Part shown: positions 30,036 to 39,103 of the stretch, one piece after another
Layout of the letters: the number at the start of each line of letters is the position of its first letter
Numbering within the stretch: position 1 is the stretch's first letter
Origin: Vibrio penaeicida
GTDB taxonomy: Bacteria; Pseudomonadota; Gammaproteobacteria; Enterobacterales; Vibrionaceae
DNA: 64,000 bases
Reading direction: 5' to 3'
NCBI RefSeq assembly: GCF_019977755.1
Contig: NZ_AP025144.1
Coordinates: 1,426,001-1,490,000, forward strand
Notes under the pieces: model-generated
Told to the model about the DNA's origin: nothing
Seen by the model: the letters and a program-made list of their open reading frames with translations, nothing else
The model's database searches: none
Program-made: the position numbers and the translations under genes

Positions 30036-30473
30036 TTAGTACGAAATTTTTCCCCGTAACTTTTTGGTTTGTCCGCGTTGTGTTTTCTTGTCCATACGCT
30101 TCATCTTGGAAGAAAAGGTAGGTCTTGTGTCCCGCCGTTTTTTCTCGATGACTGCGGCAGAGCGGACGAGTTCGGCAAGTCGATTGTGCGCATCTTCTCT
30201 ATTTTGTTCTTGAGTTCGAAATTGTTGCGCTTTGATAACAATAACGCCGTCTTTGGTGATCCGGCTGTCCTTTAATTGCAACAGACGCTCTTTATAGAAG
30301 TCGGGCAGAGCAGATTTTTTGATGTCGAACCGCAAGTGAATGGCACTGGATACCTTGTTCACGTTTTGACCGCCAGCGCCTTGGGCTCGGATGGCTTCTG
30401 TGTGTATTTCCCATGATGAAATAACCACTGAATTTGATATTTTGATCAAACCTGTACTCTCAAGCTTTGCCAT
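30036..30473 (-). CDS. arfB: alternative ribosome-rescue factor ArfB (YaeJ)
   Basis: A release-factor-like peptidyl-tRNA hydrolase that frees ribosomes stalled on non-stop mRNA. The catalytic motif is in IRAQGAGGQNVNKVSSAIH and the downstream DGVIVIKAQQFRTQEQNRED matches E. coli YaeJ. The Lys/Arg-rich tail that enters the empty mRNA channel is present (KRMDKKTQRGQTKKLRGK). I prefer ATG 30473, preceded by TAGGGAT, which gives 145 residues. An in-frame ATG at 30497 would add eight residues. Confidence 0.9.
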   Translation of the reverse strand: MAKLESTGLIKISNSVVISSWEIHTEAIRAQGAGGQNVNKVSSAIHLRFDIKKSALPDFYKERLLQLKDSRITKDGVIVIKAQQFRTQEQNREDAHNRLAELVRSAAVIEKKRRDTRPTFSSKMKRMDKKTQRGQTKKLRGKISY

Positions 30474-30579
30474 TGGATCCCTATAAGGTAGAGCCATATG
30501 AAAATAAGCCCGAGCTCAGAGAGATCTTACTGAATGAAATTGAGTCTAGGGTATCATGTTTTGCTCATGGCATCTGAGA

Positions 30580-33375
30580 TTACATAAACGTTGAATTTTG
30601 ATCCGAGTGAGTGGCCAAATATTGCTTCAACAGCAGTGACGTTTGATCCGAGTTTACCTTGAGTAAGTTAATTAACTCTTGCAGCATAGAAAGATCAGGA
30701 ACTTGACCCTGGCTAGTCATTTGAAAGATTTGCTCAGACTTATTAAGCATTTTATTGGCGTTCAGGCTACTCGCAATGCCCTTCATTGTATGGGTGTGGA
30801 GCTTTATTGAATCGATGTCTTTCGTTTCAGCAGCTTCGACCAAAGCATCTATGCTTTCAATCATGGATTCTTTAAGTGTTGTGATTATCTCTGCGAGCTG
30901 AGCATTATCGCCAGCACAAACATCATTAATATAAAAACTCAAATCGACCTCTGATTCCGAAGTCGAATTGGCTTCATTCGATTGCGTAAACGGTTCCAGT
31001 TCTACGACTTTGCCTTCTAACGCTCTTCTTTGCTCTATCAAGGGTTTGTGTTCAGCTAACGCATCGTTAAAGCTGTTTTTTTGCAAAGGTTTAGTGAGAA
31101 CATAGTTTGCCCCAGCATCAATAAAACGGTCATGGGCTTCTTGGAATACATCAGCCGTACACCCAAATATAATGGTATTTATTTTTAACTCATTCCTGAT
31201 GTATTGCGTCGCTTCGATGCCATCCAGCCTAGGCATGTGGTTGTCCATAATAATTATGTCGTATGCGTTTCCCTGCACTAGCTCTATCGCTTCCAAGCCA
31301 TCTTTAGCGATGGACACTTTGTGATCCAATGAATGGCAGAATTTCTTTGTTACCATTGCATTTACCGGATTATCCTCAACGATGAGGATATCTAGCCCGA
31401 TGGGCAGTGACTTGAATTGCTTTGTTTCCGGCTCTTGTTGAATGGGGCGGTCTTGTGTCTGTTCGGCACTGATATGAAAGGTAAAACAGGTTCCGATACC
31501 CAAGTTACTCGATACGCTAATTGTGCCACCCATGAGTTCTACGAGTTGTTTTACAATGGCTAGCCCCAATCCCGTTCCCCCGAAGTTTCTTGTTGTCGAG
31601 GATTCTGCTTGAATAAATGGGTCAAAAATGTAAACCAACCTATCCTGTGCGATACCAATACCCGAATCTTCTATTTCGACGGTAATATCATAGGTGTTGT
31701 ACGCTTCTGACTTGCAAGAGCAGCGAAGTTGGACATTGCCGTTTGCCGTGAATTTCACAGCGTTGCTCATTAAGTTAAAGATGATCTGTCGGATCCGAGA
31801 AATATCTGCCAAAAACACTAAATGGTCAGGAATCTGGTTATCTATTTCCAGTTCTATGCCTTTTTCATCGCAGAGTAATTGGTATGTAGAGATGATAGGG
31901 GTCAGTATTTGCTTAAAATGGAAAGGAACGGCATCAAGCTCAAGTTTATTTTGTTCTATCTTTGAAAAGTCGAGAATATCATCAAGCAGCGAAGTGAGGT
32001 GATCACCGGACTCCAGTAGAACTTCTAATTGCTCTTTATGCTCTATGTTGGTGGTTTCACCACGCATTATTTGAGCCATACCCAAAATGCCATTGAGCGG
32101 GGTTCTTAACTCGTGGCTCATGGTTGCCAAAAAAGTGGATTTTGCATCATTTGCCACGTTCGCACGCTCTACGGATTGTTCCAGTTTCTTTTCAAGTTGT
32201 ATTTTCTTGGTGATGTCCCGCTCTACTGCGATGTAACAATTTAAGTGATCATCTTCATCTAGAATGGGAGTAATGATCATGTCAATCCAGTACGGTGTTC
32301 CATTTTTGTGGTAATTGAGTATTGTTGACTCAATGTTGTTTTGTTTTTCTATGGCGTCAGAAATGCGTTGAACGGCATACGGGCAAGTCTCTTTACCTTG
32401 TAAAACGCTACCAGGCGACTTACCAACCATTTCTTGTAAGCTATATCCTGAAAGCCTCTCAAACCCTTTGTTTACCCAAGTAACCAAACCATTTGGATCC
32501 GTTACTATAATGGCATCTTTCGCATGCTCCGCGATGAGTGCGTGGCTTGCGCGTTGTTTTTCCGATTCAATGACCGTCTGTTTTAATTTTAACAGTTCAA
32601 CAAAAGCCAGTTTTTGGCGATGGAGACCATAAGTACAAACTAAGATAATCATGGAGAAAATGAGAAAGGCAATATTTTCAACAGAGTTACTCACTTCGTT
32701 AGCCCAATAGGCATCAACTTTTTTGAGATGTTCTGATACACCTAAGTTCGTTAAAGCGACCTGCTTTCTATCGATTTGATGCTGCACTCTGTCTTGAAGT
32801 TGAACGTAACTGATCAACGATTGATAGGCTGTACTTTGAGATAAAGAAGAATCTTCGAGGTAAAGGCTATCAGACAAACCGCCCTGTGTTGCTGTCGAAA
32901 TCACCAGTTTTTCTGTTACAGACGTGTAGCGATTAAACAACTCCTCCTGCAGCAAATTAATGGTTTTACCTGCGTAGTTAAGTGAGACATTTGCGCTAAG
33001 AAGGGATTCTTTTGCTCTTACAAATGCCTTAACTTTCAGCTCTGTCGCTTTGGTTTTTTCCAAAGCACTGGCATCAAAAGGTTGGAATATAAAGGGTGTT
33101 TCTAAAAAGTGCTCATGGATAGAGCTATTCAATTCTTCGGCAAAAAGTTCTGTTTGCACCAACATTTCAGACAGTTCATCGTAGCGGCTAAAACTGCGAA
33201 ACTGAAAGCTAAATAAGCTCTCTTGAAGTGCAATAACATTCCTGTGCAGCAAGTTATAGTTACTTTGTAGTTGAGTGTGAACATAGTGCTTATAAAGATT
33301 GAAACTCAGTGACACGATCACCAAAGCCAGTAAGCTGACCAATGTTAGTTCCTTAATCTTGCTACTGATTTTCAT
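30580..33375 (-). CDS. hybrid sensor histidine kinase (PAS-HisKA-HATPase-REC-Hpt)
   Basis: A 931-residue inner-membrane kinase. A first transmembrane helix near residues 10-26 and a second near 235-255 enclose a ~210-residue helical periplasmic domain. Then come a PAS domain (about 280-400), HisKA with phosphorylatable His421 in TMSHELRTPLNG, an HATPase with NLMSNAVKFT, DSGIGI and GTGLGLAI, a receiver with Asp711 in IIIMDNHMPRLDG, and a C-terminal Hpt with His862 in THTMKGIA. The start is ATG 33375, preceded by TTGGAG and overlapping the upstream cytochrome gene by 14 bp. No response-regulator gene is adjacent, so the output partner is elsewhere. The signal is unknown. Confidence 0.92.
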   Translation of the reverse strand: MKISSKIKELTLVSLLALVIVSLSFNLYKHYVHTQLQSNYNLLHRNVIALQESLFSFQFRSFSRYDELSEMLVQTELFAEELNSSIHEHFLETPFIFQPFDASALEKTKATELKVKAFVRAKESLLSANVSLNYAGKTINLLQEELFNRYTSVTEKLVISTATQGGLSDSLYLEDSSLSQSTAYQSLISYVQLQDRVQHQIDRKQVALTNLGVSEHLKKVDAYWANEVSNSVENIAFLIFSMIILVCTYGLHRQKLAFVELLKLKQTVIESEKQRASHALIAEHAKDAIIVTDPNGLVTWVNKGFERLSGYSLQEMVGKSPGSVLQGKETCPYAVQRISDAIEKQNNIESTILNYHKNGTPYWIDMIITPILDEDDHLNCYIAVERDITKKIQLEKKLEQSVERANVANDAKSTFLATMSHELRTPLNGILGMAQIMRGETTNIEHKEQLEVLLESGDHLTSLLDDILDFSKIEQNKLELDAVPFHFKQILTPIISTYQLLCDEKGIELEIDNQIPDHLVFLADISRIRQIIFNLMSNAVKFTANGNVQLRCSCKSEAYNTYDITVEIEDSGIGIAQDRLVYIFDPFIQAESSTTRNFGGTGLGLAIVKQLVELMGGTISVSSNLGIGTCFTFHISAEQTQDRPIQQEPETKQFKSLPIGLDILIVEDNPVNAMVTKKFCHSLDHKVSIAKDGLEAIELVQGNAYDIIIMDNHMPRLDGIEATQYIRNELKINTIIFGCTADVFQEAHDRFIDAGANYVLTKPLQKNSFNDALAEHKPLIEQRRALEGKVVELEPFTQSNEANSTSESEVDLSFYINDVCAGDNAQLAEIITTLKESMIESIDALVEAAETKDIDSIKLHTHTMKGIASSLNANKMLNKSEQIFQMTSQGQVPDLSMLQELINLLKVNSDQTSLLLKQYLATHSDQNSTFM

Positions 33376-34384
33376 TAAGCAACTCCAAAAGAACAGGGGG
33401 CTTTGGCGCGGTAAGGCTATTAAGAAACGCACTCAGCTCCAAGGTGGTAACCGCGTCAAGTTCCATTCCTAGTTGTACTTTCGCCATGGTTAAAATGGCT
33501 TCTTCTAACGTTTTGGCTCTGCCATCGTGAAAATAGGGTGGCGTCGTGGCGACATTACGAAGCCCTGGGACTCTGAAAACATACTTATCTTCATTGTTAC
33601 CAGTTAAGTTGTAGCGACCTAGATCCGATACTTTTTGATCTGGTGTGATGTTTTGAATATTTCCGAAACGTTGGAAAAGGTTTCCACCAAGATTTTGACC
33701 CTGATGGCACGCTACGCAGCCTAACTTCTGAAAATTGAGCCACCCTTTCTTTTCAACAGTTGATAACGCGCTCTCGTTGCCCTCAAGAAACAGATCAAAA
33801 GGAGAGTTCGGTGTGTTTAGAGACTTCATAAAGAGGACAAGCGCATCCTTAATGGTGTCTTTGGAAATACCGCTTTTGTAGGCTGAGGGAAATAGCGATT
33901 GGTACTTCTCGTCTGCTTGGATACGTTCAACGATGGACGCCCAATTTGAATTCATTTCTAAAGGGTTATGTATGGGACCATCTATTTGGTGCTCCAAGCT
34001 AGATGCTCGTCCATCCCAGAAAAATCGTGTGTTTAAGTTTGCATTGAATACAGTAGGGGAGTTGCGATCTCCGAAGCCGTGAACACCACGAGACACTCGG
34101 GTTTTCTCAGCACCATTAGAGTCTAGATGATGGCAACTGGCACAGCTAATTTGGTTGTTTGAAGACAGTTTTGTGTCGTTAAACAGGTGAAACCCAAGTT
34201 CGACCTTTTTTCGATCAAACTGAGTTGAGGATGGAACTGGTTTTACAAAATCTGTGTTGTACGTTTTCTTTTCAGGAAAGCGCAGTGTTTCTCCAGACCA
34301 TAGACTCGCCTGGTGAAAAAAGTAAGCCGAAAATACAAACGATACAGTTAAGCAAAGCCACCATATTCTAGATATTTTTATCAT
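33362..34384 (-). CDS. di-haem cytochrome c peroxidase/MauG-family protein
   Basis: A 340-residue exported cytochrome. The N-terminus (RIWWLCLTVSFVFSAYFF) is a signal peptide or membrane anchor. Two haem c sites are present, CASCHH and CVACHQ, plus conserved family segments GFGDRNSPTVFNA, RFFWDGRA, VPGLRNVATTPPYFHDGRA. Canonical members reduce hydrogen peroxide in the periplasm; MauG-type members oxidise proteins. The 3' end overlaps the start of the hybrid kinase gene, so the products are probably made together and could be a redox input module. It is divergent from the phosphatase gene at 34569. Confidence 0.92.
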   Translation of the reverse strand: MIKISRIWWLCLTVSFVFSAYFFHQASLWSGETLRFPEKKTYNTDFVKPVPSSTQFDRKKVELGFHLFNDTKLSSNNQISCASCHHLDSNGAEKTRVSRGVHGFGDRNSPTVFNANLNTRFFWDGRASSLEHQIDGPIHNPLEMNSNWASIVERIQADEKYQSLFPSAYKSGISKDTIKDALVLFMKSLNTPNSPFDLFLEGNESALSTVEKKGWLNFQKLGCVACHQGQNLGGNLFQRFGNIQNITPDQKVSDLGRYNLTGNNEDKYVFRVPGLRNVATTPPYFHDGRAKTLEEAILTMAKVQLGMELDAVTTLELSAFLNSLTAPKPPVLLELLNENQ

Positions 34385-34568
34385 TGTCTAACTTATCCTG
34401 ACATTATGATTAGAGTATGGTTGTTGTTTGAACATTTTCAACTTAGCTCAAAGCTTTTCCTTGTGAGAAGTATGCTGCGTTATGGAGTGGGAGAGTTCTG
34501 CAACTCTAGGTGAGTTTGTTATATAGTGAAGTTTTACTTAAGTCTCTGAAATACTTCGGGAGTAGCAG

Positions 34569-35174
34569 ATGACGTTAGATTTAGAGCAATATCATGGGTT
34601 GATATTCGATATGGATGGTACGTTGATTGACTCTATGCCTGCTCACTTAGACGCTTGGGAGCGAGCGGCAAAAGATTTTTCTATTCCATTTGACAGAAAC
34701 TGGATTGCTTCCATGGGGGGAATGCCAAGTGCCAAAATTACGCTAGAGGTGAATAAGCGATACGGGCTTGAATTGGACCCGTTAAAAGTGGCCAAGGCGA
34801 AAATGGATCATTTTGAGTCCACGACGGATTTTGGTGACCTTATTGATGATACATGCGATATCGTTAAGCGTTATTTTGGGCGTAAGAAAATGGCAGTAGG
34901 GACAGGGAGCGTAAGACAAAATGCGTCTCGTATGCTTGATGAAAAAGGACTTACACCATATTTCGATGCAATTGTAACGGCGTCTGATGTGACCAATCAT
35001 AAACCCAACCCAGATACATTTTTGCTTGCAGCAAAAGAGATCGGCGTAGCACCTCAACATTGCGTTGTGTTTGAGGACACAGCACTTGGTAAGCAGGCTG
35101 CGCATGCCGCTGGAATGGATTGTGTTATGGTAGTAGAAGGTGGTTTGGAGTTCTGTCCAAAGCCAATACGTTAA
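34569..35174 (+). CDS. yqaB: HAD phosphatase, YqaB type (sugar phosphate phosphatase)
   Basis: A 201-residue HAD hydrolase of the beta-phosphoglucomutase-like group. Motif I is FDMDGTLIDSMPAHLDAW, motif II lies in AVGTGSVRQNASRML, motif III is in HKPNPDTFLLA and motif IV in VVFEDTALGKQAA. E. coli YqaB removes phosphate from fructose-1-phosphate and 6-phosphogluconate. The cap domain (SMGGMPSAKIT) matches that group. It is monocistronic, with a terminator 37 bp downstream. Confidence 0.88.
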   Translation: MTLDLEQYHGLIFDMDGTLIDSMPAHLDAWERAAKDFSIPFDRNWIASMGGMPSAKITLEVNKRYGLELDPLKVAKAKMDHFESTTDFGDLIDDTCDIVKRYFGRKKMAVGTGSVRQNASRMLDEKGLTPYFDAIVTASDVTNHKPNPDTFLLAAKEIGVAPQHCVVFEDTALGKQAAHAAGMDCVMVVEGGLEFCPKPIR

Positions 35175-35211
35175 TCGTAATAGGCTAGTTTTCTGAAGAG
35201 TATAAAATGCA

Positions 35212-35242
35212 AAAGCCACCTAGCTGATAGTTAGGTGGCTTT
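35212..35242. terminator. terminator between yqaB and the 33-codon ORF
   Basis: AAAGCCACCTA and TAGGTGGCTTT pair around a 9-nt loop; A- and T-rich ends allow action on either strand. Confidence 0.85.
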
Positions 35243-35270
35243 CTCAATTCCATTGATTTTGCAGTGCGGC

Positions 35271-35372
35271 TTACAGCGCGCCAGCCCAAAATAGGGCGTT
35301 AGATAATGTAATTCCAAACATTACTGCCATCATTAGCAGGAAACCTGCTGCAAAACGTAGTTTTGATAACAT
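35271..35372 (-). CDS. 33-residue small membrane protein
   Basis: On the minus strand a complete frame reads MLSKLRFAAGFLLMMAVM followed by FGITLSNALFWAGAL and a TAA stop. One hydrophobic helix covers most of it, preceded by a positively charged N-terminus, so an inner-membrane topology is likely. Its stop lies 28 bp from a terminator stem that has a T-run on this strand, which supports a real transcription unit. The ribosome site is weak (GAG 12 bases ahead). I do not recognise a named family. Confidence 0.55.
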   Translation of the reverse strand: MLSKLRFAAGFLLMMAVMFGITLSNALFWAGAL

Positions 35373-35740
35373 TTTCGTAACTCATTTTCAGGTGTGATTA
35401 AAATCGGCGTGATGATGCCTAAAAAGTGTGCGCTGTGCAATGTTTTTATGTTGCTAAATTACATATCACTATGAGTTCAATAACTTAGAAAAAAATGATT
35501 TTGATGAGAGTATCTACCCATTATTTTTGTATCCGAAGAATAGCAATTAGCTATTGAGCTGTGAGGAAAATATCATTTTCTTCTTCTGTAAATATTCGTT
35601 AGAATTGCGCGTTCATTTAGCAAAGTGCATCTGTATTTGTATTTTGTCAGATGACGATTTTTTTGTTTGATAGACAAACATACATACTTACATTTCACAT
35701 CGACAGATGTTCCAATCATTTGAGCGAGTGAATTAAACAT

Positions 35741-35761
35741 GTGTTGCTTGGTATGCAACAC
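35741..35761 (+). promoter_or_regulatory. thrS leader hairpin mimicking the tRNA-Thr anticodon arm
   Basis: GTGTTGC and GCAACAC form a perfect 7-bp stem closing the 7-nt loop TTGGTAT. Numbered like a tRNA loop, this places U at 33, GGU at 34-36 and A at 37; GGU is a tRNA-Thr anticodon. It sits 6 bp ahead of the AAAGGA ribosome site of thrS. In E. coli, ThrRS represses its own translation by binding an anticodon-like hairpin in this position. The remaining gap, 35373-35740, is AT-rich with no ORF that I can support. Confidence 0.65.
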
Positions 35762-35779
35762 CACTGTAAAGGAATAAAC

Positions 35780-37708
35780 ATGCCTATTATTACTCTTCCT
35801 GACGGCAGTCAGCGCGAATTCGACAACCCTGTATCTACTCTAGACGTTGCTCAATCAATCGGTCCTGGTCTTGCGAAAGCAACCATAGCGGGTCGTGTTG
35901 ATGGTAACCGTGTAGACGCATGCGATCTTATCGAAGACGATGCGAGCCTTGAAATCATCACAGCAAAAGACGAAAAAGACGGTCTTGAGATCGTTCGTCA
36001 CTCATGTGCTCACCTTCTTGGTCATGCTCTTAAGCAACTTTATCCGCAAGCTAAAATGGCGATTGGTCCAACCATCGACAACGGTTTCTACTACGACATT
36101 GATCTAGAGGAATCACTTACGCAAGACGATCTTGAAAAGATCGAAAAGCGTATGAAAGAGCTGGCGAAAACCAAATATCAGGTTATCAAGAAAAAAGTAA
36201 GCTGGCAGGAAGCTCGCGACGCGTTTGAATCGCGTGGCGAACCATACAAAGTTGAAATTCTAGACGAAAACGTCGCACGTGATGACCGTCCTGGTTTATA
36301 CCATCACGAAGAATACATTGATATGTGTCGTGGTCCTCACGTACCGCACATGGGCTTTTGTCAGCACTTTACGTTGCTGAATATCGCTGGCGCATACTGG
36401 CGTGGTAACAGCGATAACAAGATGCTTCAACGTATCTACGGTACCGCGTTCCACGACAAAAAAGCGTTAAAAGCGCACCTTACTCGCTTAGAAGAAGCGG
36501 CGAAGCGCGACCACCGTAAAATTGGTAAGCACTTGGACTTGTTCCACATGCAGCAAGAAGCACCGGGTATGGTGTTCTGGCACCACAATGGTTGGTCTAT
36601 TTTCCGCGATTTAGAAGTGTTTGTTCGTGAAAAACTGACAGAATACGGTTATCAAGAAGTAAAAGGTCCACTTATCATGGACCGAGTGCTTTGGGAGCGT
36701 TCTGGTCACTGGGATAAATACGCAGAAGCGATGTTTACAACGGCTTCAGAGAACCGTGAATACGCCCTAAAACCGATGAACTGCCCTGGTCATGTTCAAA
36801 TCTTCAACCAAGGTCTGAAATCGTACCGCGATTTACCATTGCGTATGGCTGAGTTTGGTTCTTGCCACCGTAATGAACCTTCAGGTGCATTACACGGCAT
36901 CATGCGTGTACGTGGCTTTACTCAGGATGATGCACATATCTTCTGTACAGAAAGTCAGATTCAAGATGAAGTCACTAGCTGTATCAAGATGGTTTACGAC
37001 ACGTATCAAACATTTGGTTTCGATAACATCGTTGTGAAACTGTCGACTCGTCCAGAAAAACGTGTGGGAAGTGATGAGATTTGGGATCAATCTGAAGAAG
37101 CCCTAAAGCAGTCTCTTGAAAATATGGAGATTCCATATGAAATTCAGGAAGGTGAAGGCGCATTCTATGGACCTAAAATTGAATTTACATTGCACGATTG
37201 TCTCGACCGAGCATGGCAATGTGGTACAGTTCAGCTAGATTTCAATCTACCAAGCCGTTTGGGCGCTACTTATGTTGGCGAAAACAACGAACGTCTTGTA
37301 CCAGTAATGATTCACCGAGCAATTCTTGGTTCATTAGAGCGCTTCATTGGTATTCTTATTGAAGAATACGCTGGTTTCTTCCCAACTTGGTTGGCACCAG
37401 AGCAAGCGGTTATCATGAATATTACGGATAAACAGTCCGATTATGTTCAAGAAGTTGCACAAAAACTGCAAAAAAGTGGAATTAGAGCTAAAGCGGACTT
37501 GAGAAATGAGAAGATAGGCTTTAAAATCCGCGAACATACATTGAAGCGTGTTCCTTACATGCTAGTCTGCGGCGACCAAGAAATGGAAGCTGGAGAAATT
37601 GCAGTCCGAACACGTAAAGGCAAAGACCTCGGTAAATTTAAAGTGGATGATTTTATTTCGTACATCCAAGCCGAAGTATCTAGCCGTAAGCTCAATCTGG
37701 AGGAATAA
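35780..37708 (+). CDS. thrS: threonyl-tRNA synthetase
   Basis: A 642-residue class II synthetase that charges tRNA-Thr. In order: N-terminal TGS domain ([14 protein letters not shown]), editing domain with [16 protein letters not shown] and the MCRGPHVP zinc/editing segment, catalytic core with [31 protein letters not shown] and [14 protein letters not shown], and a C-terminal anticodon-binding domain. The start is ATG 35780 with AAAGGA six bases upstream. It heads the thrS-infC-rpmI-rplT cluster. A tRNA-like hairpin in the leader indicates autogenous control. Confidence 0.98.
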   Translation: MPIITLPDGSQREFDNPVSTLDVAQSIGPGLAKATIAGRVDGNRVDACDLIEDDASLEIITAKDEKDGLEIVRHSCAHLLGHALKQLYPQAKMAIGPTIDNGFYYDIDLEESLTQDDLEKIEKRMKELAKTKYQVIKKKVSWQEARDAFESRGEPYKVEILDENVARDDRPGLYHHEEYIDMCRGPHVPHMGFCQHFTLLNIAGAYWRGNSDNKMLQRIYGTAFHDKKALKAHLTRLEEAAKRDHRKIGKHLDLFHMQQEAPGMVFWHHNGWSIFRDLEVFVREKLTEYGYQEVKGPLIMDRVLWERSGHWDKYAEAMFTTASENREYALKPMNCPGHVQIFNQGLKSYRDLPLRMAEFGSCHRNEPSGALHGIMRVRGFTQDDAHIFCTESQIQDEVTSCIKMVYDTYQTFGFDNIVVKLSTRPEKRVGSDEIWDQSEEALKQSLENMEIPYEIQEGEGAFYGPKIEFTLHDCLDRAWQCGTVQLDFNLPSRLGATYVGENNERLVPVMIHRAILGSLERFIGILIEEYAGFFPTWLAPEQAVIMNITDKQSDYVQEVAQKLQKSGIRAKADLRNEKIGFKIREHTLKRVPYMLVCGDQEMEAGEIAVRTRKGKDLGKFKVDDFISYIQAEVSSRKLNLEE

Positions 37709-37711
37709 ACT

Positions 37712-38263
37712 ATTAAAGGCGGAAGACGTGGCCAACAGCCGGCCAAACAAAACCAGCACCGTTTAAACGGTGAAATTCGCGGCGTTCGTGAAGTTCGTCT
37801 TACAGGCGCTGACGGTGAACCCGTTGGTATCGTTTCTATTAATGAAGCGCTTGAAACAGCTGTTGAAGCTGGTATGGATCTTGTAGAGATCAGCCCTAAC
37901 GCCGAGCCACCAGTTTGTCGTGTGATGGACTATGGCAAGTTCCTCTTCGAGAAGAGCAAAGCTGCGAAAGAGCAGAAGAAAAAGCAAAAACAGATTCAGA
38001 TTAAGGAAGTAAAATTCCGTCCTGGAACTGATATCGGAGACTATCAGGTAAAACTACGCAACCTGACGCGTTTCCTTGAAGACGGCAACAAAGTGAAGGT
38101 AACAATTCGCTTCCGTGGCCGTGAAATGGCTCACCAAGAAATCGGTGTTGACGTTTTGAATCGATTGAAAGAAGACACAGTAGAACTAGCTGTTGTGGAA
38201 TCTTTCCCTACTCGAATCGAAGGTCGCCAGATGATCATGGTTCTAGCCCCTAAGAAGAAGTAA
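37712..38263 (+). CDS. infC: translation initiation factor IF-3, AUU start codon
   Basis: IF-3 checks start codons on the 30S subunit and prevents premature subunit joining. The frame begins 3 bp after thrS with ATT at 37712, seven bases after GGAGGA, and reads (M)[19 protein letters not shown], co-linear with E. coli IF-3. The first in-frame ATG is far inside the gene at 37874 and would remove the N-terminal domain. AUU initiation underlies the known autoregulation of infC, since IF-3 rejects non-canonical starts. Core landmarks are [19 protein letters not shown] and [20 protein letters not shown]. Length is 183 residues. Confidence 0.97.
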   Translation: MKGGRRGQQPAKQNQHRLNGEIRGVREVRLTGADGEPVGIVSINEALETAVEAGMDLVEISPNAEPPVCRVMDYGKFLFEKSKAAKEQKKKQKQIQIKEVKFRPGTDIGDYQVKLRNLTRFLEDGNKVKVTIRFRGREMAHQEIGVDVLNRLKEDTVELAVVESFPTRIEGRQMIMVLAPKKK

Positions 38264-38288
38264 TTAACGGCTTACAAGTAATTAAATT

Positions 38289-38334
38289 CTGTCGTTTTCT
38301 CTTTGAAAAAAGGTATAGACGGCAGGCTTTTATT
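38289..38334 (+). promoter_or_regulatory. possible attenuator or L20 operator before rpmI
   Basis: In the 120-bp infC-rpmI gap CTGTCGT (38289-38295) can pair with ACGGCAG (38319-38325), six Watson-Crick pairs and one wobble, followed by GCTTTTATT. In E. coli ribosomal protein L20 represses rpmI through RNA structure in this region. The hairpin here could be part of such a site or a partial terminator. Confidence 0.35.
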
Positions 38335-38383
38335 CGCCCTAATTACTATTGTTTAATAACTCAACAATGCGGAGTTCTTCATC

Positions 38384-38578
38384 ATGCCTAAGATGAAAAC
38401 CAACAAAGGTGCTGCTAAGCGTTTCAAGAAAACTGCTGGTGGTATTAAGTACAAGCACGCTACAAAACGTCACATCCTGACTAAGCGTACTACTAAGAAC
38501 AAGCGTCAGCTTCGTCCAAATGCAATCCTTCCTAAGTGTGAAGTGGCTGCAGTTGTTCGTATGATGCCATACGCTTAA
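38384..38578 (+). CDS. rpmI: 50S ribosomal protein L35
   Basis: A 64-residue highly basic protein, starting [19 protein letters not shown] and ending MMPYA, with the family's [18 protein letters not shown] core. It is co-transcribed with rplT, which starts 40 bp later after GGAGAAG. Confidence 0.97.
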   Translation: MPKMKTNKGAAKRFKKTAGGIKYKHATKRHILTKRTTKNKRQLRPNAILPKCEVAAVVRMMPYA

Positions 38579-38618
38579 TTCTTTTTAGTTATCAATCGTT
38601 TAGTTTAGGAGAAGCATA

Positions 38619-38972
38619 ATGCCTCGCGTAAAACGTGGTGTACAAGCTCGTGCACGTCATAAGAAAGTTCTAAAACAAGCTAAAGGTTACTACGGTGCTC
38701 GCTCTCGCGTATACCGCGTAGCTTTCCAAGCAGTTACTAAAGCTGGTCAATACGCTTACCGTGACCGTCGCAACAAGAAACGTCAATTCCGTCAACTTTG
38801 GATTGCACGTATCAATGCGGCATCTCGTCAGAATGGTCTATCTTACAGCCGTTTCATTAACGGTCTTAAGAAAGCATCTATCGAGATCGATCGTAAGATC
38901 CTTGCTGATATCGCGGTATTCGACAAGTCTGCATTTGCAGTTCTAGTTGAAAAAGCGAAAGCTGCTCTTTAA
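38619..38972 (+). CDS. rplT: 50S ribosomal protein L20
   Basis: A 117-residue basic protein, early 23S rRNA binder in 50S assembly and, in E. coli, repressor of its own operon. It starts [20 protein letters not shown] and contains [21 protein letters not shown] strong terminator follows. The gene directly beyond on the opposite strand is the integron integrase. Confidence 0.97.
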   Translation: MPRVKRGVQARARHKKVLKQAKGYYGARSRVYRVAFQAVTKAGQYAYRDRRNKKRQFRQLWIARINAASRQNGLSYSRFINGLKKASIEIDRKILADIAVFDKSAFAVLVEKAKAAL

Positions 38973-38994
38973 GTAGTAGTGTAAGGTTTAATAG

Positions 38995-39020
38995 AAGGAG
39001 AGCATTTGCTCTCCTTTTTT
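38995..39020 (+). terminator. terminator after rplT
   Basis: GGAGAGC and GCTCTCC form a perfect 7-bp stem around ATTT, extended by AA/TT, followed by TTTTTT. Confidence 0.92.
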
Positions 39021-39103
39021 CATTTCTGGTATTTAACTATATATGGTTATAAGTCTTCGTTCACACCTATCTGTCGTTAATACAAACTCTTTATCTTCGG
39101 TGT

